DNA from: Chromera velia
Taxonomy: Eukaryota > Sar > Chromeraceae
Length of the DNA stretch: 30,684 nucleotides
Direction: 5' to 3'
NCBI GenBank assembly: GCA_018398765.1
Contig: JAHBMJ010001453.1
Coordinates: 1-30,684, forward strand
Shown: one piece after another, positions 1 through 10,124 of the stretch
How positions within the stretch are numbered: position 1 is the stretch's first letter
Layout: the number at the start of each line of letters is the position of its first letter
Translations under genes and position numbers: made by a program
The notes under the pieces: model-generated
What the model was told of the DNA's origin: nothing
Databases searched by the model: none
What the model saw: only the letters and a program-made list of their open reading frames with translations

Positions 1-537
1 CCCCCCCCCCCGCAATTGAATTCCTGTTCGGAATCCTAGACCAAGACCTGCCTGCGTCGTTGTTGTGAATTCAAGGAACCCCACTGGTTTCCTCTGACAT
101 CCGCTAACAATCCCTGACTCTTTTTCTTAGCATTTGCATCAAAGTCGTAAGTTGACTCACAACAAACGTACCAAACACTACCATACATAGAGTTGCATGC
201 ATATTTCTAGATCGAATATTTATGAGTCTAGTTATGATTAGAAATCTGAAAACCTAGCTAAAAACCATGCAATTTAATCTTTATTTCCTTTTAGCTTAAT
301 TATCTCACGCAGCGTGTTTTTATATTTTTATGAACAAGAAATCTTTAATCCTAGAAGAAACCTAGAAGCTCTTCAATTATAAGATGAACAAAACTTAATT
401 TTTTTTTTTTTTTAAGAATAAACTTTTCTAGAAACTTTTAAAGTTTAATTGCTGCCTTATGTATGTTAGTTCACAGTTGTAACAGAGAAAGACCTAGAGT
501 CACATGCTCCATAATTTTGTGCATTTGGGTGGATCAT
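1..537. other. AT-rich intergenic sequence, no gene seen
   Basis: The window opens with a run of C and then AT-rich sequence with many A and T runs. No coding segment, RNA gene or repeat family could be supported before the transposable element that starts at 538. The 7 bases GGATCAT at 531-537 are the left target-site duplication of that element. The opening C run may be an assembly edge and does not look like a telomere repeat. Confidence 0.5.
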
Positions 538-1275
538 AGTGCTAGGAAAAGGTTCAAGGTTCAAGGTTCACTTCGAAGTAATGAACCTGAATCAGGTTCA
601 AAAACAGGTTCAAAAACAGGTTCACTTTTAATTAATAGAAACCTCATTTTTTCATGTTATTTTATGCCTTTAAATTAGGTTTTAATCCATTTTTAGAACG
701 TTTTATTATAGAATCTATGCCTTAGTAGTGTTTTTAAATAGTTTAAATCAATATTTACGCTCATATTAGGTGCCAGTCTCAAGTTATTCACTGTTTATAG
801 TCGAAAATTAGTAATCAAAAAAGCCTGAAAAAATTGGAAAATGTCATAATTAAATTTATATGATCATATCAATCATGATAATTTAGTCAATATAAGACCA
901 TCACAGCGTTTTTTTCTTTCTTTCATCTACTCACCGGTTACCCCGCGGCCCCCGCTCCCTGTTAAGTTACGTATACTTCTTCACTTCTGCAACCGTCAGC
1001 ATGAGTTTTCATGCTGACATATGATGCTGACATATGCTGACATGCGTCTGTCCGATACAATAGATTGAACCGGCTGGGGACAGTTGCTGTACACGCGGCT
1101 CCAGCTCCTTATTTCACCTATATCGGCCGCGGGCGGCGCGGGTCTGGCCGGCCTTATGCCAGTGGCCACGCGTCTGGCCTCCAAAACAGGTTCAACAGGT
1201 TCAAAACAGGTTCAACAGGTTCACTTTTTCAGATTTGAACCTTTTCTCAATGAACCTTTTCCCAGCCCTAGCACT
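538..1275. mobile_element. Non-autonomous TIR element (hAT-like MITE), 738 bp
   Basis: The ends are perfect inverted copies: AGTGCTAGG at 538-546 and CCTAGCACT at 1267-1275. The flanks carry a perfect 7-bp direct repeat, GGATCAT, at 531-537 and 1276-1282, which is a target-site duplication. Just inside each end is a cluster of the heptamer AGGTTCA in both orientations (about 550-625 and 1190-1265), often spaced as CAGGTTCAAAA. Subterminal repeats of this sort are typical of hAT elements, where transposase binds them, and hAT ends often start C/TAGNG. If the preceding base (T537 on the left, C on the reverse complement at right) belongs to the terminus, the ends read YAGTG, but the duplication then fits less well. 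The interior has no transposase frame, so the element depends on another copy. The superfamily is inferred; the repeat and duplication are seen directly. Confidence 0.75.
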
Positions 1276-1282
1276 GGATCAT

Positions 1283-2939
1283 CATATCGTGAATTTATAC
1301 AGTGACCAATATAGTTGAATATCTCGCTTATTAAATGTCGGATACCTGATAAATGTATATACTAGGCTCGGATTCAATGTATATTATATTTCAGACAAAA
1401 CGCTAATATAATATAATATAATATAAACTTAATGTAATATAGAAGATAAAGATTGGATTCAAGGTAATGAGTCAGAGAATGAAGATCCGGCTTGTAAAAT
1501 ATAATGATGATGCGTCTCTTTGCTTGATAAAACGTTTTTTAAAAAGGATTCAGAGGGAGGTTGCTCAGTCCAGATGATAAAGATGGTTGAATTAATAGAG
1601 AAAGAAAAACAAACACGGACAAATTTATATCCATGTTAATATTATGTTTTATATATATATATATATGATGAGGTGACTTAACCCGCCAGCCATCGTGTCC
1701 CAATGGCAAAGGGCAGTCTGTGAGTATTCATGTCATATTGCAAGCTAGGAGCGTGCTAGCGAATGCTCACCTAAAGCGGCCGCCGAACTTTAGGACTACT
1801 AGCTAGCAGAACACTGCTCCCCTAGATCGATCAGTCCGGTCCTAGGCATGCAACAATAAGGGCACTGGCCTTTTGGGCATCCTTTTGAAGAAGAAACGAG
1901 AAGTACCGCCTTACCAGGCCTACTCCTCAGCCTGCCCTACCCCCCTATCCCCTCGGGCTTCCTGTCTCTCTCCATGCTTATACACTTCTTCTATTGACAT
2001 ATGCTCCAGTCGCCTATACTAGAGATCACTCAGTCTCCCCCGCGGCCCCTCCGTTCGGACACAAGTTGTCAGACGGTGAATCGGATCGTCAATCAATTTC
2101 TCCTAACTTTTCTCTTCATAGGCTTTGCAAATTGATTCAACCCTCCCCCCATGGTTTCCCTCCCCTCCAACAATGGCGCACAGCAAAGGGCGGAAAACTG
2201 CCCCGGGGGAAGACAAAAACTGCTTAGGGAGAGGTTCTGCCAAGGCGCAGACCATGAGCCCCCCCTCCCCTCCACCAAGCTTCCGAGAACCAATTTTGCA
2301 AAGCGTTGGCTACTACTATTCTCCTTCTGATATTCGGTCACGCTCCCATGCATTCCTTGTCTCCTCTGCCTCCCCCCTCTCCTTTCTGTGATGGAGACCG
2401 GGTTTACCCAGTCCCCCATCCATTCGTTCACCTCTCTGTTTCTTGCTCCCCTTCTTAGCTTGCTATTTGATGTTCTGAAATCGATCTCATCTGGTTCACC
2501 TTCCAGGAGGGCAGGACTGACGGGTTGCACAAGCTTCTTTGCAGACCCCGACCACACCCTTAACTCCCCCCTCCTGTGGTATGCCCACAATGCTTGAGGC
2601 AAAGCCAATCGAGCAAGAGAGAGACTTCTCAAATACCCCCCCACTCTAACACTGAGAATCTCTCTCATGGGCTTCAGCCCAATGGCTGTAAAGGTGGGAA
2701 ACACAAAAAAATTCTAGGATAGACGGAGAGACCAACGTACAAAACGAAGCTGGAGGGAGTCTAAGCATCGGATGTCAGATTCTTAAATGGGGAGAGCTTC
2801 AAAGGAATAGGTGGCGGCGGGCTTTCACATCCCCTTAAAAAGGGACATACGACTGTGAGGGGAGAGCATACTTATTGATGCATACAGACCCATAGCCCCC
2901 GAAGCCTAGTGCATATATCTGATTCATAATCTTAAGTTC
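1283..2939. other. Intergenic sequence with microsatellites; no supported gene
   Basis: This stretch has an AT-rich left part with a TAATA-type array near 1404-1426 and a TA array near 1652-1667, then a GC-richer, C/T-rich part from about 1680. The minus strand of 2093-2704 is open for 203 codons. Its composition (Arg, Ser, Gly), lack of any recognised motif and lack of splice-site context do not support a gene, although a decayed one cannot be excluded. No RNA gene was recognised. Confidence 0.4.
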
Positions 2940-3230
2940 TACTTTGAGGGGTTGGCGCTGGTGAGTGCTTGCAGAGGTTCAAGGCTCCTCAGGGGTTGAT
3001 GGCACTGAGGTAGTTCAAGTCGATCCCCAGTGACAGACTCGATCCATGTCAGAAGCATGGAGATTTTTTGCGATTGGATGATCGTTTTGATTTCATTGTA
3101 GTCTTCTAGAAAGTCTTTCAGAAGTTTTTCATCTGATTTTGATCGAATTGCAAAAGGCCAACATCTGTATGATACGGGACGTTAGCATCGTACATCTTCT
3201 TTCTTTGATAATATTATTTAAAAGGGGGAT

Positions 3231-3301
3231 AGCGAGGATTGAACTCATGACCTTCTGCTTGTTAGTACTGACTGCGGCTGTATGATAACTACTAGGTCAT
3301 G
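3231..3301 (-). other. tRNA-like segment with A-box and B-box-like motifs inside the LTR
   Basis: On the minus strand GAGTTCAATCC (plus 3236-3246) closely fits the Pol III B box GGTTCRANYCC. TGACCTAGTAGTT (plus 3287-3299) resembles a tRNA A box of the CTAGTGGTT type. The two motifs are 40 bases apart, as in a tRNA. The acceptor and T stems do not pair well, so this is not a functional tRNA. It may be a fossil tRNA or tRNA-derived SINE head taken into the LTR, or an internal promoter. The same segment is in the other LTR at 12146-12216. Confidence 0.45.
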
Positions 3302-3410
3302 AAAGTAAACGACGCGCACAATCTTCTTTTGCTTAGTATTATTTTTGATTTAATTTTTGAACTAAAACTGATTCATTTAATTTCTATCGATCTTCTTTCT
3401 ACTTCTTTCT

Positions 3411-4315
3411 ATTGCGACCGCTACCGGCAATGACCCTTCACTGCCGGCAATTGCCGGTCTGCCGGCAATGGACATTTCTGACTTAATCACTCCAAAAAAA
3501 AATATAGTAAAAAAATGAGTCTCAAAACAAAAATTTTTTGCCTGCGGTGCAGTTGCTACAAAATGCTTTTAAACTCTTTTATAAGCGATCATAGCATTCT
3601 TACAGCCTCTTGATAATTAGTTTTTTAAAAAAATATATAAAATATAAAAAATATTGAAAAAAATATGAAAAAAATATATTTATTATTTATGTACTCAAAC
3701 GTGACAACGTGTTACGGTATCACTGTGTCAGTCTGTCACTTAGTACCTAAAAAAAGAACGAATATCTTATTTTTATGCTTCAATCTGTGCTTGCTAGTGC
3801 TCGCCCTGCAGAAGCTGCTTGGTTCACTCTAACTCTGAGTCTCTGAGAGAGTTCAAGCAGATTAAGGAGAGAACGGTCACTCACTCGTTTCCAGTCTGCC
3901 AACGACTCGCCACTGGGCCGACGGCACTCATCAATTTGACTTACAACATCTGTAAACATATCGCAAAGCACACTGGCCATAAAAGTATCCCTCTTAACGA
4001 CTCATTGAATCTTAGATATGGCCTTAAGCCTAGCCTTAAGCGGGTTATAGGAGGTATGAAGCACCTCCATGTGCACCTATAATCGGAGTGTGTAAAACCA
4101 TATACGGACTGTCACAGTGTTTAAACCTATAAACAGACTGTGTACAGTGTACATAGACCAACCCAGTAGATAATGACTTATAGATTTTATTATTGAACTC
4201 TAACTTTCTCTGCCATTGACTGCTAGTCACTTTGCCGGTGGCGACAAGCTCTGCCGGCAATTGCTGTCCTGCCGGCAATCGCTCTTCTCTGCCGCCGAAA
4301 AAAAAAGTAACCCTG
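3411..4315. mobile_element. 905-bp insertion of unknown class in the left LTR, TTTCT duplication
   Basis: Comparison with the right LTR, where the sequence runs uninterrupted as TTCTTTCTAGCTATG, shows that 3411-4315 is inserted. TTTCT is present on both sides (3406-3410 and 4316-4320), a 5-bp target duplication. Each end carries several copies of the palindrome TGCCGGCA or TTGCCGGCAA: left at about 3424-3476, right at about 4232-4280. The right end has a run of nine A residues shortly before the junction (near 4299-4307). Terminal inverted repeats are not clear and the ends are not TG-CA, so the class is unresolved. No credible protein is encoded. Confidence 0.7.
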
Positions 4316-4321
4316 TTTCTA

Positions 4322-4344
4322 GCTATACTTAAGCAGTGTATAGC
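4322..4344. other. Hairpin at the LTR terminus (left copy)
   Basis: GCTATAC (4322-4328) and GTATAGC (4338-4344) pair as a 7-bp stem around a 9-base loop. In the right LTR the stem is GCTATGC with GCATAGC (12327-12349). The A-T pair has become G-C by changes on both sides, so pairing is kept. Being the outermost bases of the LTR, this inverted repeat may also matter for end recognition. Confidence 0.5.
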
Positions 4345-4345
4345 A

Positions 4346-4358
4346 TTTACCCCTTTCT
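4346..4358 (-). other. Polypurine tract of the LTR element
   Basis: On the minus strand AGAAAGGGGTAAA lies directly before the first bases of the left LTR (TGCTATAC). Retroelements use such a tract to prime plus-strand DNA synthesis, and its position and strand match the minus-strand gag. One T interrupts the purines. Confidence 0.6.
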
Positions 4359-4478
4359 AAAATTGAGATTCCACACTCGATTTGTGCATGATCTTATCTC
4401 ATAGCATTCGCCCTTTTCTATGTCTTTTCGTGCTTTTCTGTGCCTTTATGGTTTTCTGATGTACCAACAGCCCCTCTC

Positions 4479-6066
4479 CTACGCGTGCGGCGGCGGTCTC
4501 AAAAAGGTACCGGCATGCCCATGAGCATCATTCAGCTCGCATGTATGGCTGAGGAAAGCGCCGGGGTCCTTCATGCAAATAGGCTTATATAGCTGCGACA
4601 TGTCATGCAATGCAACACGTGCAATGCAACATATATTTTTCGGCTGGGGCGTGTTTCTCATTTTCGATTGGAACATTTCGATAAAAAAATTTCTATGAAC
4701 TTTTACGAAGCAAATGGTATGATTGACCCCTCTTTCGATGCTCGGATTTAACTGCAACATGTTTGTTACTCTTGATGCATCCCTGACGACTCTCTCTTAG
4801 AGCATCAGTTTTCTCTTCTTCATGAGTCTCCCTCACTTCAAAGCGGTGTTGTTCTTCCGTCTCCTTTAACTTCGTTCCTATTCTGCAATCACTTCGTCTG
4901 GTCCCTGTTTGGAACCTCGACCTCGCTTTTGTAGCGACTCTCTGATTGGCCACTGTCTCTCGAGGCCCTCATCTTGAAGTTTCCGGTCAGGTTGAGCACT
5001 CTATAGACTTGATCGTTCCTCTTCTTGAAAAGCTTGGCGTCGATCTTGTACTTGGACTTGTTCAAGTTATCCTCAGTCTCCCTTGTCCTTATGCTTGCAG
5101 ATGCTCTCCATGTCCTTGTTCTTCAACTTTTTCTACATCGCCACATCCACCTCGCCTCCATCTTGTCCTTCTTCGTGTTTATGTTCTGACGCAAGGCGAT
5201 CCTCCTCCGTCTCCGACCTCTTCTATATCGCCACATCCTGGGCAAGGATCAGTATGCCTACATCTACGGCAAGGATCATTATACCTACATCTATGGCAAG
5301 GATCACGATGCCTACATCTATGGCAAGGATCATTATGCCTACATCCACAGCAAGGATCACGATGCCTACATCCACGTTGCCCCTGTTGTCGTTGTCCTTG
5401 CCCCTCTGGAACCCGATGTCTCTTTCCGTCTCCATGAGCCTCATCCGCTTCGACATCGGTTTTGTCCACTTCCTTGTTCTCCTCTTTAGAATCCTTCCAG
5501 CAACTTCTCATCACTGCTGCATGCTTCTATGTCATTGCTTTGATCTCCTGGGTGGTGTTCATGTCGTTCATCTCCATCTCCTCGGTCTTGGTCGTCTATT
5601 TACGCCCTTGCGCGCGGGGCGGTAGCGTTCTTCGTGCTCCTTTTTATCTCGATGTGGCCTCCCTGTGGCTCCCATCAACGACCTTCTTCTTTGTCTCGTC
5701 TTTCCTCCTGTAGGGGGATCTTTGGCATACGACAGAGAGTGGCTCGGGAAGAGGAGTCAGTCTATTCATGCAAGGTAGTGACTCAGTTGTTCGATGTTAA
5801 GTTTGCTGCGAGGTCGCGTTTTGCACTTCTCTCTCTCTATTTTGTTTGAAAGAGCTTGTCGGCTTTATACTTTCTTGACAGACTGTCTTCCCGTGTTTTT
5901 GCTGTCTGGCTTTGATTGGCTTGTCTCTGCACCATTCACCATTTCGTTCAATTTCGCCTAAAATTTCGCTGAATTGATTTTTTTTCTTCTGTGATTTCAT
6001 TTGCCTGCTGGTCGTCTTGTTCTGTTTGTTTGGCTCCCCCGCCATCCCATCTACTCTGAAAAACAT
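4479..6066 (-). pseudogene. Decayed Lys/Glu-rich frames in the 3' half of the LTR element
   Basis: The minus strand holds several short open frames in different registers: 5797-6066, 5179-5514, 4693-4953 and 4479-4760. Their products are hydrophilic and rich in Lys, Glu, Arg and Gln. The plus strand here is strongly pyrimidine-rich, as in the gag region, so the coding-like strand is minus throughout. This could be the remains of a second structural protein or a duplicated gag-type segment. None of the frames contains a recognisable protease, reverse transcriptase, RNase H or integrase motif. I cannot name a family. Confidence 0.25.
5237..5378. repeat. 27-bp minisatellite, about five copies
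   Basis: The unit GGCAAGGATCA followed by YTATGCCTACATCTAT repeats with a 27-base period. Because 27 is a multiple of three, every frame that is open reads as a 9-residue repeat. On the minus strand one frame gives VDVGIVILA-type units and another gives CRHRDPCHR-type units; the plus strand gives ARITMPTSM-type units. The minus frames lie in the decayed part of the LTR element, and which, if any, was ever translated is unknown. Confidence 0.7.
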
Positions 6067-6243
6067 TCATTCAAGTGTGCATATGCGAGCGGACGATTTA
6101 TATGCGAGTTTTTTATATAAAGCGAAGTAACTGTTTGGTATAGCGTCTGGCTTCCTCTTGTTCTTCTTCCTCGATCTCTAACTTTTAGTTGAAAGTGAGT
6201 GTGTTCACAACTTCTCATCGAGCTTATTTTAAGATTTCTATTG

Positions 6244-6455
6244 GGGTCGGAGGCCCAGCACTGGTGCTATTGCTGCCGTTATATATGATGGGGACAGAGG
6301 CCTAACACCGGGGTTTTGCTGTTTGAGCAGCTTTTATTTGTGTGTGAATGAATGTGTATTTGTATTTATGTGAAGGATGAGTACTGATGACAGAGGCTCA
6401 GCACAGGTAACAGGGCCTATTACTGGGGACAGGGGCCCAGCACAGGCACAAAGCC
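6244..6455. repeat. Four dispersed imperfect copies of an AGGCCCAGCACAGG motif
   Basis: Related 16-base blocks occur near 6249, 6296, 6392 and 6432 (forms GGCCCAGCACTGG, GGCCTAACACCGG, GGCTCAGCACAGG and GGCCCAGCACAGG), each preceded by GTCGG, GACAGA or GACAGG. Spacing is irregular (36-96 bases). They lie inside the LTR element and have no assigned function. Confidence 0.35.
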
Positions 6456-7163
6456 AATCTACCTCTTCCCTGGGAGGTCCTGGTGGTATGAGTGGCCAAC
6501 TCATCCACTGGAGGACCTTTACTGCGCATACGTATACGACTTGGCTTGCAAAGAGCTCGTGGGGTCGGAGGCCCGTTGAATTTGTGTGCCCGGCAGGTCA
6601 GTGTTATCTGCTTTTGTTCATTCATGCAGTCACCGAGTCAGTGTGGTGCTGCCCCAGGGAGGGTATGTGTATGTAGGTGCGGGTGAGTGGATGAATGAGT
6701 ATGAGGATGTGTGAGTGTATGGATGTTTTGTTTTCATTCATTCTTTTTAAGTATTTAGGGGATCATACACTTGGTCTTATTGTCGATGTATTTGTCTTGC
6801 TTTGCATTTTTTGTGCCCTTTATTTTATTTAATTGGTCATGTTCAATCAATCAGGTATTTATCCATTCATCCCTTGTAACAGTTCATTTGACCATTTGTT
6901 TGTAAGTGTTCATCTTGTCTGTCTTTTCTCTCTGTTTCTGTGGTTTCGTTTTTTTTTTTTTTGACTTACGCACGACTTTTGTACTCCTTTAGTGCCCGCA
7001 CCTTTCGTGGCTTTTTCCAGTTCTGGTTATTTCTGGTTGTTGACGGTGCTTGCTCTGACTCTTGATCTCCCATTGTCGATATCCTTATTAAGAACGTAGT
7101 CGATGATGATTTCATTTTTCCATGTCTGCAGGTCTTCAGTTCTAGGCTCTTCGATCCCTGATT

Positions 7164-7278
7164 ATGTCTGCCTTCCCCACAGCAACTCCAGAAGTGAGAG
7201 TACCGGGAGCCATCCGCCGTTTCACGATGGTCAACGTGAACTGTCCTCCTGTGATTGGGGGTGCCAGCTCCTTCGGAG
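7164..7278 (+). other. Exon-like open segment antisense to the LTR element
   Basis: A plus-strand ATG at 7164 opens a coding-looking stretch (MSAFPTATPEVRVPG and onward) that ends at a strong donor, GGAG|GTGAGT, at 7278/7279. A possible acceptor, ATGCAG, lies near 7523, and joining them in phase gives a short tail with a stop at about 7580. The total would be under 60 residues with no recognised domain. It could be a fragment of a host gene captured by the element, or chance. The rest of 6066-8230 shows no gene. Confidence 0.2.
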
Positions 7279-8229
7279 GTGAGTGTTCCCCATTCTGTTC
7301 CATATATTCTTTTGGATGTAGTGCCAGCGTCTCACTCGGCCTTTTTAGTCTCTCTTCTGTGTCACAGTGTGTTGCTTTTGTTTCATCTTCCCCCTCCTAC
7401 GCTATGATATTCTCTTTTTGATCTGTCTTCTTTCTTTAACTACTGAGTTTCCCTTCTTGCTCTCTAAGAATAGCGGCTCCCTTTCTTACAATTTGCTCTG
7501 CCTCAAATTACTGAATGAATGCAGGGCAGTCGCAGTCTTCAACTTTGATCCACCATAATTCGTTTGGGCATCCTTCATAGGTGAGGAAGTATTGCACCTT
7601 CTGTCTTTCTCTCTCTTTTTTTTTTTCGACCACTTCTCTCACTTTGTGAACGGATTCTTTTTCTTATCACGAGTCTGTCTGGCCTTGAAGAACGCGTACA
7701 TTTCAAGCGCATGCAAGTCAAACAAAATGTTGTCATCAAAGAAGAGATGTAAAACTTGATTTTCCTGATTCTCTGTAATTTTAAAATCGAACAAAAAAAA
7801 GAGACGAGTCTTTCGTTCTCTAGTTTGTTTTCTCCCTTGCTTTCGATTAAGAGAGGTGAAAAAATGACCCTAAAGGACGGGTTAGCTATCGTTAGCTGCT
7901 GGCGGACATGATCATGTACTATGATGCATGATTCACCACACGTCTGCTGTCCATCACTGCAGGTACGATCATGCTGCGATCAAAGAAACGGAGAGCTCTA
8001 CCCTTTGTGAGTTCAGATAGATACGTATGACTGCTTCCATTTAGTGCTTCTTGTTGTCGTTTTTCTATCTTTTCTTTCCCCTTTCTCCCCTCCCCCGTTT
8101 CTTTTTCTCTCCGTCTTCTTGAGTGTTCCTTGCTCTTTCCAGTCTTTCTTCTCTACTTCTTTCTCTCATGTTAGGGTCTGTTTTTTCTGAGACTGGAAGA
8201 CGTGACTCAATTTTGTTTCAAGTCCCTTT

Positions 8230-9685
8230 TTAGTCTTCTATATGCTGGTCTAGCATGTCCTTTGTTTCCACAGTATGCGCTTCGCAGTCTGGTGGCAGAG
8301 TGCACCTGTCACCTTCGTCAGGGGCCGAACCTCCGTATCTTATGCAAGTGGCGAAGCCTTGTGTGGACACTGCTGCAGATGCTTGCTGAAGGACCGTGTT
8401 GATTAACGAGGAGATGTGTTGTCCTGTGAAGGGTAAGGGCTCTTCCTGTTGGCTCTCGGTGAGTCTGTCCCCTTTTATCATTTCAACTTTTGTTTTTTCG
8501 ACTGCCATAACCTTTTTGGGTCTCTCAGTTCTCCTATTGTTGTGTGAAATCAGTTCTGCTAGCCCAACTAATTTGTCGAATGAGTTGTATTGCTTTTGTC
8601 TGAGAATAGACTTTGCGATTTTGTCGAACAGTCCTCTCCAGAATTTTTTTATCAATCTTTCATCCTCAGTCGACGAATTTGCCTGTTGACAAAGGGAAGC
8701 GTACCTGTCTGCGTACTCCTGAATTGTCTCTCCTTCTCTTTGCTGCAGGTTGTCTAAGCTGTCTTCTGCCTTCTCTACATGTGGTACCTTGAGTCCGAAC
8801 TTCGAGAAGAAGGCGTCTTTCAGGTCTGACTCAGTGATGGTCTGCATTTTGTTCATTAAATTTTTCTTATCAGATATGTCTGTAAACCAGTCGAGTGCAT
8901 TTCTTTTCAATAATTTTTGGATATAGAATAGAGTTTGGGTGATGTTCCATTGGAAAGCAGCGGCATTCATCTCGAAAGCTCTCTAGAAGTTCCGTACGTC
9001 TTTTCTTTCTCCTGAATATGCATTGATGTCTGCTTTGATTAGGGGGTTGTAGAAGTGGTTTGGGGTTAGTAGCAGTGGAGGAGTCGGTAGTAAGGGAGGC
9101 AGAGCAGCTTTTTATGTGAAAGAGGGAAAGGGTATCACCATACTGAGCTATCTGCTGTTGTTTCCTTTACAAGTACTTTGTCCATGTTAAGCACCAATTC
9201 AAATTCTCCTTCTTTTGTTGGTTTGAATGTGACTCCTTCTTTTGCTAATTCCTTTAAGATAGATGAATTCTATTTCTGTACTTGCATGGAACCGGCTGAC
9301 AACTTTTTCTGCGCTTTATCGGTCTGTTGATCTATCATTTCTTCATCTGATTCTCCTTCACTCTCTTTTCCATTTCTTTTCTTTTTATTACTTTCCCTCC
9401 CTTTTTCATTCTCTTGTGTTTCGTTTTCTTCCATTTTTTCGTCTTGGCTCTCCACTTCCTTTTCTAGCTGTTTCGATCCTTTTTCTTATTGTTTCAATTC
9501 TTGTTATTCGAAGATTTCCCCTTTTCCTTCTTTTTTAGTGGCTCCTTAATTACTTTTTTGGGTTTTTCAGCAAGCTGAAGAGACGCGTCCATTTCGTAGA
9601 ATTCGTCAGGGTTGCTTTTCTTGTTTTTTTCTAGTACTTTTTGTCGCTCCGTCAGTTTTTTCTTGGGCTGAGGCTTTGGAGCCAT
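8230..9685 (-). pseudogene. Retrotransposon Gag, disrupted
   Basis: This is the structural protein of the LTR element, which would form the particle that packages its RNA. The 246-codon frame at 8230-8970 has the retrotransposon Gag (Retrotrans_gag type) pattern: ALDWF near its residues 26-30, a KFG segment about 35 residues later, then E-x-I-QEYADRYASLC, FWRGL, and a tail of basic and polar residues. The same frame continues upstream with GERKDVRNF before a TAG at about 8982-8984, where Leu would be expected. Further upstream, Lys/Glu-rich N-terminal pieces lie at 9270-9455 and 9494-9685 (start MAPKPQPKKK), in registers that need frameshifts to join. No CCHC zinc knuckle is seen at the C-terminus. 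At least one stop and one frameshift make it non-functional as it stands. Confidence 0.7.
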
Positions 9686-9744
9686 ATTTGGTTCTCCCCT
9701 TTTAATGCTATGCCTTACGCAGAAAGATGAGTGTAGTTTACTAT

Positions 9745-10105
9745 CAGATAGAACGTGTGAAATTCATAGAAAGGGCAGGGCTTCGCCGCTCGCAGAAGAA
9801 TAGACAAAAGTCAAATTCACTCTGAGACTCAGGTAGAATGCGTAGAATTCACAGAAAGGGCAGGGCTTTGCCGTTCTCACAAGAATGAAGAAAAGTCAAA
9901 TTCACTCTCAGGTAGAATATGTAAAATTCACAGAAAGGGCAGGGCTTTGCCGTTTGCAGAAGAATGGAGAGAGGTCAAATTCACTCTCAGGTAGAATGCG
10001 TAAAATTCACAAAAAGGGCAGGGCTTCGCCCTTCTCATAAGAATGAAAGAAAGTCAAATTCACCCTAGAATGTGTGAAATTCACGAAAAGGGCAGGAATG
10101 GGGAT
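9745..10105. repeat. Tandem repeat of 74-85 bp, about 4.5 copies, in the LTR-element leader
   Basis: Copies share GTAGAATGYGTRAAATTCAC, then AGAAAGGGCAGGGCTTYGCC, then AGAATGRA and GTCAAATTCACTCTCA. The GGGCAGGG block recurs at about 9774, 9859, 9937, 10016 and 10090. Each unit contains the palindrome GTGAATTTCAC or a close variant. They lie just upstream of the Gag start in the minus orientation, in the untranslated leader. Confidence 0.8.
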
Positions 10106-10124
10106 CCGGTTCTGTTTGATTTCG

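Larger units (their letters stand above)
2940..4345 (-). repeat. 3' LTR (left), split by a 905-bp insertion
   Basis: The LTR sequence occupies 2940-3410 and 4321-4345, about 496 bp without the insertion. It matches the right LTR nearly base for base, with roughly 20 differences in 400 bases by eye, most of them transitions. About 150 bases around the tRNA-like core are almost unchanged. The right copy has an extra 18-bp tandem unit and a 6-bp insertion that this copy lacks. In this copy the right LTR's transposon insertion is absent, so it serves as the empty site for that event, and the reverse holds for the 905-bp insertion. Confidence 0.8.

Noticed and set aside
2093-2704. 203-codon minus-strand open frame
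   Set aside because: There is no recognisable motif, no upstream promoter or splice context, and composition follows the C/T-rich DNA; kept only as a note in the gap entry.
3231-3301. A functional tRNA gene
   Set aside because: A- and B-box-like motifs are present, but the acceptor and T stems do not pair and the segment lies inside an LTR.
9745-10105. Regularly spaced repeats considered as a CRISPR array
   Set aside because: The units are contiguous tandem repeats of about 79 bp without unique spacers, in a eukaryotic retroelement leader.
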